A stretch of 64,000 bases of DNA from an uncultured Pseudomonadota bacterium (GTDB lineage: Bacteria > Pseudomonadota > Gammaproteobacteria > Steroidobacterales > Steroidobacteraceae): positions 231,357-295,356 of the forward strand of contig CAISEB010000012.1 in NCBI GenBank assembly GCA_903884235.1, in the 5' to 3' direction. Positions 1 through 6,989 of the stretch are shown one piece after another. The notes under the pieces were generated by a model that did no database searches, was not told where the DNA came from, and was given only the letters and a program-made list of their open reading frames with translations. The translations under genes were made by a program, and so were the position numbers. The stretch's first letter is position 1, and the number at the start of each line of letters is the position of its first letter.

Positions 1-1339
1 CCAGCAGGAACTGCTCGAGCAACGCCTCGCCACCGGCGAGTTCGGACAGCGGGCGCCCGACCGCCGATTCGAGATCGACGCCGAGGATGTTCGAGGCTGC
101 CGGATTCGCGGTGCGCAGCCTGAGGTCGCTCTCGACCGAGATCACGCCGGTCGACAGGCGCGCGAGGATGACCGCGAGGCTGGCCCGTTCCTGCTCGACC
201 GCCGCGCGGCTGCGCTCCGCGTCGGAGCGGGCGCGGCCGAGCCGCTTAGTCATGTCGTTGAACGAGTGGACGAGGAAGCCCATCTCGTCGTGCGACGGCA
301 GCGTCAGACGCAGGTTGAGGTCGCCCTTGCCGACCGCGCGAGTGCCGGCAATCAGGTCCTGCACGGGCTTCACGAGCCGCGTCGCCCAGAAGAACGCCCC
401 GTACACGGCGGCGAGCGCCGACAGCAGCAGCACGAGAGTCAGTGTCAGCGTGAACGTCGACTTCAGGAACGGCCGCTGGTAGTTGCGCAGCGCGTACTGC
501 GAGTAGGCACCCTGCACGTCGTCGGCGAGGCCCGCAAGCTGCTCAGGCACGAGGTAGGCCGCCACCAGCACCCGCGACTCGCCGGTCGAGCTGTCGCCAA
601 GCACGGTCGCGGTGGTGACGCGGTAGCCGCCCGAGGGGCCCGGGTCGAGGCTCACGTAGCTGGCGCGGTGGCGGGCCTCGATCAGCACGTCCTCGGGCGG
701 CAGCGTCGGCAGCATCTGCACCGCGAAATCGGTGCTCGCCGCGATGATGTGACCGTGATCGCCCACGACGAGCAGCTCCGCGGCACCCGAGAAGCGGCGC
801 AGCTTCTCGAGCTGCGTGATCAGCTCGAAGTCACGCGTGCTGCGCAGCTCCTCGGCCATGCTGCGCGTGCGCGACGAGAACTCGCGCATGCGCAGGCTGA
901 GCGCCGCCCGCGACAGCGCCAGCGCGTCGTCGAGTCCGCGGCCGACGTTGACGTCGAACCAGCTGTCGATGCCACGATTGAGCGCGTTCACCGAGAACAT
1001 GTAGACGAGCAGGATCGGCGCCAGCGCGAGTGCGCTCGACATGAGCACGGCGCGTGCCTTCATGCGCGATCCGGGGACGCCCTGGCGCCAGTCGCGCGCA
1101 AGCTCGTACAGCTTGCGGCCAATCAGGCCGAGCAGCGCGAGCACGCCGAGCAGGTTGACGACGAGCAGCCACGGCTGCAGGTCGTTGAAGCGCGTCGCGT
1201 CCTGGGCCGTCACGGCGAGGAGCACGAGGGACGCCACGCTGGCGAGGCCACCCAGCACCGTCAGCACCGTGAACCCGGCGCGCCGCCAGCGCGGCACTTG
1301 GGGAACGGCGATGCCGGGCTCGGGCGGCGTGCCGGTCAT
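1..1339 (-). CDS. ntrY: NtrY-like sensor histidine kinase, N-terminal part (truncated by the window edge)
   Basis: Reading the minus strand from the ATG at 1339 gives an open frame that runs off the left edge. About 446 codons are present. Three hydrophobic segments lie in the first ~110 residues. A periplasmic/extracytoplasmic stretch follows, then a fourth membrane segment near residues 295-320, a HAMP region (RLVKPVQDLIAGTR, about residue 325 on) and the beginning of a PAS-like segment (TGVISVESDL). This is the N-terminal layout of NtrY-type nitrogen-regulation sensor kinases. The kinase core is outside the window. The start codon overlaps the stop of the DUF4390 gene (ATGA), so translation is probably coupled. 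NtrY proteins normally pair with an NtrX regulator, expected just beyond the edge. Symbol assignment rests on architecture and gene context. Confidence 0.8.
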   Translation of the reverse strand, partial: MTGTPPEPGIAVPQVPRWRRAGFTVLTVLGGLASVASLVLLAVTAQDATRFNDLQPWLLVVNLLGVLALLGLIGRKLYELARDWRQGVPGSRMKARAVLMSSALALAPILLVYMFSVNALNRGIDSWFDVNVGRGLDDALALSRAALSLRMREFSSRTRSMAEELRSTRDFELITQLEKLRRFSGAAELLVVGDHGHIIAASTDFAVQMLPTLPPEDVLIEARHRASYVSLDPGPSGGYRVTTATVLGDSSTGESRVLVAAYLVPEQLAGLADDVQGAYSQYALRNYQRPFLKSTFTLTLTLVLLLSALAAVYGAFFWATRLVKPVQDLIAGTRAVGKGDLNLRLTLPSHDEMGFLVHSFNDMTKRLGRARSDAERSRAAVEQERASLAVILARLSTGVISVESDLRLRTANPAASNILGVDLESAVGRPLSELAGGEALLEQFLL

Positions 1340-1950
1340 GGTGGCAGCGTCCAGGTGTACCAGTCGGTGGTGCGCTTCCAGTCCATCCAGAACATCATCG
1401 CCTTGAGCGCGCCGGGCAGGCCGCCCTCGATCGTCGTCTGCACGCGCAGCGACGCCTCGTAGTGGTTGTCCTTCTCGATCAGCGCCTCGTCGATCACCGG
1501 CAGGCCGCGGACCTCCGAGAGTCCGTTCAGGGCGGCGGCGAGCGAGGTGAACGACACCTGCTGTCCGCTATTGAGGTTGTTGACGATGTAGCGCTCCGAC
1601 AGCGCGTGATAGCGCAGCTGCCAGCGCTGCACGAGCGAGGCGACCTTCTCGTCGATGAAGTAGCGACGCTTGCGCAGGACGTCGACGTCGAGCTGCAGCA
1701 CGACCGGGACGCCCTCGCGGATCGCCTGGTGGGCGTTGCGCGACAGGGCGAGGTCGAGCGTCGCGTTCAGCTGGTAGACGTGCTCGGCAGGCTCGAGGAA
1801 CGCGGAGCGCACGTCGAACCGGGCACCATCCTCGAGGGTCGGCTCGTCGGCGCGGGCGACCACCGTCAGGCACAGCAGCAGCGCGAGTCCTGCCAGGCGG
1901 AGCCAGGCGGGACCACGTGTGCGCAGGTCGTTGGCGATGTGTCCGTTCAT
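1336..1950 (-). CDS. DUF4390 family exported protein
   Basis: 204 residues. The N-terminus has a basic stretch followed by a hydrophobic run (LAGLALLLCLTVVARA), which reads as a signal peptide, so the mature protein should be periplasmic. The body contains FDVRSAFLEPAEHVYQLNA and RRYFIDEKVASLVQRWQLRY, typical of the DUF4390 family encoded between rsmB and ntrY in many gammaproteobacteria. Biochemical function is unknown. Its conserved place upstream of a membrane sensor kinase suggests, by inference only, a link to that kinase's periplasmic sensing. The gene starts 27 bp after rsmB and overlaps ntrY by 4 bp. Confidence 0.8.
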   Translation of the reverse strand: MNGHIANDLRTRGPAWLRLAGLALLLCLTVVARADEPTLEDGARFDVRSAFLEPAEHVYQLNATLDLALSRNAHQAIREGVPVVLQLDVDVLRKRRYFIDEKVASLVQRWQLRYHALSERYIVNNLNSGQQVSFTSLAAALNGLSEVRGLPVIDEALIEKDNHYEASLRVQTTIEGGLPGALKAMMFWMDWKRTTDWYTWTLPP

Positions 1951-1977
1951 GAGGAGGCGAGCGAGTGGTCCCGGCGG

Positions 1978-3306
1978 TCAGTGCTGGCGCCGCTCGAGGC
2001 AGGCGTAGTAGAACCCGTCGGTCCCCGCCACCCCCGGCAGGAGCGTGAGGCCCGGCCCTCGCGCGGCGGGCAGCGGCGGCAGCCCGGCCACGGCAAGGCT
2101 AGCAGATTCCGTGACTTCGGCCGCTTCCGGCGTCGCCGCCAGGAACGCCCGCACCACCGCCCGGTTCTCGGCGCGCAGGATCGAGCAGGTGGCGTAGACG
2201 AGGCGCCCGCCCGGCGCCAGCCGCTCCCAGAGCACGGCCAGGAGGCGCTTCTGGCGATCGGCGAGCGTGCTCACGTCGCGCGGCCGGCGCAGCCACTTGA
2301 TGTCCGGATGGCGCCGGATCACGCCCGTCCCCGAACACGGCGCATCGAGCAGGATGCGGTCAAAGAGACCAGGCCCGCCGGCCGTGGGATCGAGCGCATC
2401 CCCGACCACGACGTTGGCCGCGAGTCCGAGGCGGGCGAGGTTGTCGCGGATCCGGCCGGCGCGCAGCGGATCGACGTCGAGCGCGACGACCTCGGCGAGG
2501 CCCGGGACCGATTCGAGCAGGTGCCCGGTCTTCCCGCCCGGGGCCGCACAGGCATCGAGCACGCGCATGCCCGGGCGCGCGTCGAGCAAGGGCACCGCGA
2601 GCTGGGCCGCCGCATCCTGCACGGAGCAGCGACCTTCGACGAATGCCTGGAGCGCACGCACGTCCGTCGGCCGGCCGAGGTCGAGTGCCGCCGGCGCGAA
2701 CGGCACAGCGTGGGTCTCGTGGCCGGCCTCCGCGAGCTCAGCGGCGAGCGCCTCGGTCGTCGTGCGCGCAAGGTTGGCCCTGAGGGTGAGCGGCGGATGC
2801 GCATTGTTCGCGGCGAGCACGCGTTCGGCCTGGTCGTGCCAGTCCTGCTCGAGGGCATCCACGATCCACGCCGGATGCGAGGTGCGCCCGCCGACCGAGG
2901 CGTCGGCCACGGCGAGTAGCGCCTCGCGCTCGCGCTGGAACCGGCGCAAGCAGGCATTCACGAACCCGGCCGCACGCGCCTCGCCGACGCGCCGGGCAGC
3001 CTCGACCGTCGCGCTGACCGCGGCGTGCTCGGCGGTCTCGGCGTACTCGAGCTGGTAGAGGCCGACCAGCAGCAGTGCCTGGAGCTCGGGCGTGAGCGCG
3101 TCCCACTTGCGCGTCGCGAGCTGGCCGACGACCAGCTTCAGGCGATGGCCGAAGCGCAGCGCGCCGAACGCGAGCGCCTGCACGAACGCCCGGTCCGCGG
3201 GGTCTACGTTGGGATCGGCGAGCGCGGTCTCGAGCGATTGGCCGCGCCCGATCACGCCGGCGACGGCGCGCACGGCGGCGGCGCGACTGGCGGAACCGTC
3301 GCTCAT
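1978..3306 (-). CDS. rsmB: 16S rRNA (cytosine(967)-C(5))-methyltransferase RsmB
   Basis: 442 residues. It makes m5C967 in 16S rRNA from S-adenosylmethionine. An N-terminal NusB-like RNA-binding region occupies about residues 1-140. The SAM-binding motif DACAAPGGKTG is near residue 250. The two NSUN catalytic cysteines appear in LDAPCSGTGVIRRHPDIKW (about residue 323) and YATCSILRAEN (about residue 371). Length is close to the E. coli enzyme. The ATG at 3306 overlaps the fmt stop (ATGA). The frame stays open much further upstream, across fmt and def, but that extension is antisense-free shadow reading with no family similarity, so the overlapping ATG is chosen. Part of the def-fmt-rsmB unit. 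Confidence 0.95.
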   Translation of the reverse strand: MSDGSASRAAAVRAVAGVIGRGQSLETALADPNVDPADRAFVQALAFGALRFGHRLKLVVGQLATRKWDALTPELQALLLVGLYQLEYAETAEHAAVSATVEAARRVGEARAAGFVNACLRRFQREREALLAVADASVGGRTSHPAWIVDALEQDWHDQAERVLAANNAHPPLTLRANLARTTTEALAAELAEAGHETHAVPFAPAALDLGRPTDVRALQAFVEGRCSVQDAAAQLAVPLLDARPGMRVLDACAAPGGKTGHLLESVPGLAEVVALDVDPLRAGRIRDNLARLGLAANVVVGDALDPTAGGPGLFDRILLDAPCSGTGVIRRHPDIKWLRRPRDVSTLADRQKRLLAVLWERLAPGGRLVYATCSILRAENRAVVRAFLAATPEAAEVTESASLAVAGLPPLPAARGPGLTLLPGVAGTDGFYYACLERRQH

Positions 3307-4259
3307 GGCAGATCTCCGAAAGTGCGGCCCGGCAGCGGGCCGTGGCGGGATTCGCTGTGCACGAAAGCGCGCGCATCGATGATGTTGCGCCCGGCGAGCT
3401 GCAACCGCGTCAGCCGCAGCAGGCCATCGCCCGTCGCGACGTCGATGCCGTCCGTTCCCGCCTCGACGATGGCGCCCGGCGGCGCGCTCGCAGTCGTGCC
3501 GAGCGGCGTCGCCGCATGCACTCGCAGCTGGCCGCCCTGCCAGCGCGTCTCGGCGACGGGCCAGGGCTGGAACGCCCGCACCTGGCGATCGAGTTCCGCC
3601 GCCCGGTGCGCCCAGTCGATGCGCGCCTCGGCCTTCTCGAGCTTGCGCGCATACGTCACGCCGTCGGCGGACTGCGGCCTTGGTGCGGGCGCGTCGCCGC
3701 GCCCGAGCGCGGCGAGCACGCACAGCATTGCCGCCGCGCCCTGGCGCGCGAGCGCTGCAGTGAGCGTCGCCGCGGTGTCGTGCGGCCCGATCGCCAGCGG
3801 CTCCATGAGGTGCACCGGACCCGTGTCCAGCCCCGCCTCCATCTGCATGATGGACGAGCCGGTCGCCGCGTCGCCGGCGAGGATCGCGCGCTGCACGGGC
3901 GCCGCGCCGCGCCAGCGCGGCAGCAGCGAGGCGTGGATGTTGAGACAGCCGAGGCGCGGCACGGCGAGCACTGCCGCCGGCAGCAGCAGGCCATAGGCCG
4001 CGACCACCATGACGTCCGGCGCGAGCGCCGCGAGGGTCCCGGTGGCGGCGGCGTCCTTGAGCGTCGCGGGCTGCAGCACCGGCAGGCCGAGCGCGACCGC
4101 AGCTTGCTTCACCGCGGGCGGGGTCAGGGCTCGACCGCGCCCGGCTGGTCGGTCCGGCTGGGTGTAGACGGCGACGACGCGATGGCCTGCGGCGACGATC
4201 GCCTCGAGCGCCGGCACCGCGAAGTCCGGTGTGCCGGCGTAGACGATCGTGAGCGGCAC
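3303..4259 (-). CDS. fmt: Methionyl-tRNA formyltransferase
   Basis: 318 residues. It transfers the formyl group of 10-formyl-THF to initiator Met-tRNA. Family motifs are clear: IVYAGTPDFAVPALEAI at the N-terminus, YTQPDRPAGRG, and the catalytic/folate region NIHASLLPRWRGAAPVQRAI (the SLLPRWRG signature). A C-terminal OB-fold region carries WPVAETRW. It begins 5 bp after def and overlaps rsmB by 4 bp. Deformylase and formyltransferase are thus encoded together, as in most bacteria. Confidence 0.96.
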   Translation of the reverse strand: MPLTIVYAGTPDFAVPALEAIVAAGHRVVAVYTQPDRPAGRGRALTPPAVKQAAVALGLPVLQPATLKDAAATGTLAALAPDVMVVAAYGLLLPAAVLAVPRLGCLNIHASLLPRWRGAAPVQRAILAGDAATGSSIMQMEAGLDTGPVHLMEPLAIGPHDTAATLTAALARQGAAAMLCVLAALGRGDAPAPRPQSADGVTYARKLEKAEARIDWAHRAAELDRQVRAFQPWPVAETRWQGGQLRVHAATPLGTTASAPPGAIVEAGTDGIDVATGDGLLRLTRLQLAGRNIIDARAFVHSESRHGPLPGRTFGDLP

Positions 4260-4264
4260 GAGGT

Positions 4265-4801
4265 TCAGCGCACCGACGACGGGGCCCGGGCGGGAGCCCC
4301 GGTGCGCTGGCGGTGGTCCTTCTCGAGCTTCTTGCGGATCCGGCTGCGCTTGAGTTCGGAGATGTAGTCGACGAACAGCTTGCCCTCGAGATGGTCCATC
4401 TCGTGCTGCACGCAGACGGCGAGCAGCCCCTCGCAGTCCATCTCGAAGGTCTTGCCGCTGCGATCCTGTGCCCGGACGCGGACGTTGGCGGCGCGCTGCA
4501 CCGGCTCGTAGTATCCGGGCACGGAGAGGCAGCCCTCCTCGGACATGCAGAGTTCGCCGCGACTGAGGATCTCCGGATTGATGAAGACCAGCGGCGTGTC
4601 CTTCTCATCGGACACGTCGAGGACCAGCAGGCGCTGGTGGAAATCGACCTGCGGCGCGGCGAGACCGACGCCGGGCGCGGCATACATGGTCTCGAACATG
4701 TCGTCGATCAGGCGCTGCATCGCGGCGTCGATCTGGGTCACCGGACGAGCGCGGGTCCGCAGGCGGGGATCGGGATATTCAAGAATCGTGAGGCGCGTCA
4801 T
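4265..4801 (-). CDS. def: Peptide deformylase
   Basis: 178 residues. Metalloenzyme that removes the N-formyl group from nascent proteins. All three class motifs are visible: GVGLAAPQ (motif 1), EEGCLSVPG (motif 2, metal-binding Cys) and QHEMDHLEG (motif 3, the HExxH zinc/iron site). The C-terminus is a basic tail followed by an Ala/Pro/Arg-rich end that is longer than usual. First gene of the minus-strand def-fmt-rsmB run. It is divergent from the LysM gene, with a 178-bp gap that shows no promoter I can assign with confidence. Confidence 0.96.
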   Translation of the reverse strand: MTRLTILEYPDPRLRTRARPVTQIDAAMQRLIDDMFETMYAAPGVGLAAPQVDFHQRLLVLDVSDEKDTPLVFINPEILSRGELCMSEEGCLSVPGYYEPVQRAANVRVRAQDRSGKTFEMDCEGLLAVCVQHEMDHLEGKLFVDYISELKRSRIRKKLEKDHRQRTGAPARAPSSVR

Positions 4802-4979
4802 GTTTATGAGTGGGGTATTTCGTGCAACTGGCGCAATAATGCTGCTAAAGTTTCGGTGGCATTGGACTTATTGTCGAAGGCCGGCCCCGAGGATCGGGAT
4901 GGATTATAGGGCGGCAAGCCGTATCGGGTCTCAATTGGATGGGACTTTGTTCGCGGCACCGTCACGGGCAACTAACCCC

Positions 4980-6104
4980 ATGAAAAAACTCCATAAAATC
5001 GCTGGTCTCTGCATCCTGGGCCTGCTCCTCGGCCAAGCGGCATTCGCAGCCGACCCGCCAGCCGCCGGCCACAGCACGTCGGTGCCGCTCGCGGCGGACG
5101 CGCCGTCGAGCTACGTCGTCCAGAAGGGCGACACGCTGTGGACACTGGCCTCGAAGTTCCTCAGCCAGCCCTGGTACTGGCCTGAGATCTGGTACCTGAA
5201 CCCGGATATCAAGAACCCCCATCGGATCTACCCCGGTGACACGCTCCGGCTCGTCTACGACGCCGAGGGTCGGCCCCAGTTGCGCGTCGAGCGCGCCTTC
5301 GAGCGCGGCGACACGGTTCGCCTCTCGCCCCAGGTGCGGTCGATGCCGCTCGACGAGGCCATCCCGGCGATTCCGTTCGAGATCGTCGCCGCCTTCATGT
5401 CGAAGCCGAGCGTGATCTCGGCGGACGAATCCAAGTCGCTGCCGTACGTGGTCGCGATCGGGCGGGACCGCGTGATCGGCGGCATGGGCGACCTCATCTA
5501 CGTCCGCAACGTGAAGGGCCTGCCGACCGGCTCGCGACTCAACGTCGTGCACGTGGGCGACAAGCTCAAGGACCCCGAGAGCGGCAAGGTGCTCGGCTAC
5601 CAGGGCATCTACGCCGGCACCGCGCGGCTCGAGCGCACTGCCGAGGGCAATGGCCGCGACGACCTCGCCAAGCTGGTGCTGGTCTCCTCGGCCCGCGAGA
5701 CGCTGACCGGTGACCGGCTCGTGCGCGACAGCCTCGAGGTGCCGCTCGATTTCATACCCCACGCGCCGGCCAAGCCGGTCAAGGGCCAGATCATCTCGGT
5801 CGTCGACGGCGTCACCGTGATCGGCCAGTACCAGGTCGTGATCATCAACCGCGGGACGCGCGCCGGCCTCGAGCCTGGCCACGTGCTCGCGATCTGGCAG
5901 CGTGGCGACTCGGTTCCGGACCGCGGCACGGGCGGCGTCACCGAGAGCAGCCCGTTCGCCGATATCTTCACGCGCGACGTGCGCCTGCCGAGCGAACGCG
6001 CCGGCTCGTTCATGGTCTTCCGCGCCTACGCCGACATGAGCTACGGCCTCGTCCTCGACGCCTCGAGCGAAATGCACGTCGGCGACACGATCAAGAACCC
6101 CTGA
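4980..6104 (+). CDS. LysM peptidoglycan-binding domain protein, exported
   Basis: 374 residues from the ATG at 4980. The frame is open for over 400 bp upstream, but only this start gives a signal peptide (MKKLHKIAGLCILGLLLG, cleavage expected after AFA). A LysM domain follows at about residues 45-95 (VVQKGDTLWTLASKF, then IYPGDTLRLVY). The C-terminal two thirds is a conserved region found in proteins encoded upstream of dprA in many gammaproteobacteria. The likely role is a periplasmic peptidoglycan-binding protein; no catalytic motif is seen. Divergent from def. The downstream neighbour here is a dprA remnant instead of an intact dprA. Confidence 0.9.
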   Translation: MKKLHKIAGLCILGLLLGQAAFAADPPAAGHSTSVPLAADAPSSYVVQKGDTLWTLASKFLSQPWYWPEIWYLNPDIKNPHRIYPGDTLRLVYDAEGRPQLRVERAFERGDTVRLSPQVRSMPLDEAIPAIPFEIVAAFMSKPSVISADESKSLPYVVAIGRDRVIGGMGDLIYVRNVKGLPTGSRLNVVHVGDKLKDPESGKVLGYQGIYAGTARLERTAEGNGRDDLAKLVLVSSARETLTGDRLVRDSLEVPLDFIPHAPAKPVKGQIISVVDGVTVIGQYQVVIINRGTRAGLEPGHVLAIWQRGDSVPDRGTGGVTESSPFADIFTRDVRLPSERAGSFMVFRAYADMSYGLVLDASSEMHVGDTIKNP

Positions 6105-6108
6105 GCAC

Positions 6109-6131
6109 GCGGGCCCGGACCCCGGGCCCGC
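6109..6131. terminator. Hairpin after the LysM gene
   Basis: Perfect 10-bp inverted repeat (GCGGGCCCGG / CCGGGCCCGC) with a 3-base loop, starting 5 bp after the LysM stop codon. There is no T-run, so this is either a weak intrinsic terminator or a 3'-end stabilising hairpin. Confidence 0.5.
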
Positions 6132-6179
6132 CTCCGCCTCAGCCACCGAGGGCCCATCGACAGGCCCTCGCGAGTAGGG

Positions 6180-6202
6180 AAAAAGCCCGCGCCAGGCGCG
6201 GG
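6180..6202 (-). terminator. Hairpin with a T-tract on the minus strand
   Basis: CCCGCGC / GCGCGGG arms (6186-6202) around a 3-base loop, flanked on the left by A5 at 6180-6184, which reads as a U-tract on the minus strand. It has intrinsic-terminator form for leftward transcription, but no leftward gene lies immediately to its right. It may protect the LysM region from antisense transcription. Confidence 0.4.
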
Positions 6203-6225
6203 AATACGTCGAATCCCCGACACCC

Positions 6226-6435
6226 GCGCGCGCCGCCCCGTTGGACAAGGCGGGCGAAATGCTGTTAGATGCGCTCGGCTTCGAACCGGCGGACGTCGAC
6301 GCACAGGACACCCGACGGAGCTGCGCAGCATGGCTGCACGCGGCTCCCGAACGGGACCTGCGAGTCACGGCGGTGCCAGGGATCGGCGGCCGAGGTCCGA
6401 GACCGGCTGTCGTGTCCCAGGGGCGCCCGACATGA
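6226..6435 (+). pseudogene. dprA: Remnant of the dprA 3' end (winged-helix domain)
   Basis: No intact gene lies between the LysM gene and smg. The frame around 6238-6300 reads APLDKAGEMLLDALGFEPA, then DVD, which matches the start of the C-terminal winged-helix domain of DprA. A +2 shifted frame (6300-6332) then reads RTGHPTELRSM, like the expected next helix. The first frame resumes with ERDLRVTAVPG, like the usual C-terminal strand of DprA. That frame stops at 6433-6435, overlapping the smg ATG as ATGA, the kind of junction expected between a real dprA and smg. About 0.9-1 kb of the 5' part (the Rossmann-fold core) is missing. Assignment is by remembered family consensus and gene order; no alignment was run. 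Confidence 0.55.
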
Positions 6436-6914
6436 AAGACCCGATGAACGACAACGTGCTCGATATCCTGATCTACCTGTTCGAGAACTACCTCGAATCG
6501 GACACCGTTCCCCAGCCGAGCCGCGACGTGCTGCGCGAAGAACTCGAGCATGCGGGGTTCGCCGAGAGCGGGATCGAGCGGGCGCTGGAGTGGCTCGAGG
6601 GCCTCTCGGGCGACGCGGTCGAGGTCGGCGATGCGCAGAAGCGGTCATTCCGCGTGTTCAGCGGCTACGAGCAGGCCCGCCTCGCACCCGAGGTTCGCGG
6701 CTATCTCCTGCAGCTCGAGCACATCGGGATCCTGCCTGCGCAGCAGCGTGAGCTGGTGATCGATCGACTGCTGGCCCTCGAGGCCGAGGAGATCGACATC
6801 GAACAGGTCAAGTGGGTCGTGCTGATGGTGCTGTTCAGTCAGCCCGGTCAGGAACAGGCCTACCAGCGGATGGAAGATCTCGTGTTCGAGGGCCAGTCGG
6901 ACGCCCTGCACTGA
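6432..6914 (+). CDS. smg: Smg family protein (DUF494)
   Basis: 160 residues from the ATG at 6432. An alternative ATG lies 12 bp downstream at 6444. Matches the Smg family throughout: NVLDILIYLFENYLESD at the N-terminus, LEWLEGLSG, and at the C-terminus VKWVVLMVLFSQPGQE, where E. coli Smg has a near-identical stretch. Function is unknown. The gene is conserved between dprA and topA. The same frame is open for at least 100 bp upstream, but that stretch overlaps the dprA remnant. A terminator-like hairpin follows the gene. Confidence 0.93.
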   Translation: MKDPMNDNVLDILIYLFENYLESDTVPQPSRDVLREELEHAGFAESGIERALEWLEGLSGDAVEVGDAQKRSFRVFSGYEQARLAPEVRGYLLQLEHIGILPAQQRELVIDRLLALEAEEIDIEQVKWVVLMVLFSQPGQEQAYQRMEDLVFEGQSDALH

Positions 6915-6950
6915 TCGGAAAGCAGGTCGACCGGACGGCATCGAAAAGAG

Positions 6951-6983
6951 CCGCGGCCCCAGGGTCCGCGGTTTAGTTTTTTT
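6951..6983 (+). terminator. Intrinsic terminator between smg and topA, abutting the topA Shine-Dalgarno
   Basis: CCGCGG arms plus three inner C-G pairs with one internal mismatch (6951-6971), followed by TTTAGTTTTTTTT up to 6983. The GGAG ribosome-binding site of topA begins at the very next base (6984) and the ATG is at 6990. No promoter can fit between terminator and gene, so topA expression must come through or from upstream of this element. Confidence 0.75.
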
Positions 6984-6989
6984 GGAGCC

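Noticed and set aside
1978..4683. A 901-codon minus-strand frame covering rsmB, fmt and def
   Set aside because: Only the rsmB part (to 3306) matches a protein family; the rest is an out-of-frame reading of fmt and def in GC-rich DNA.
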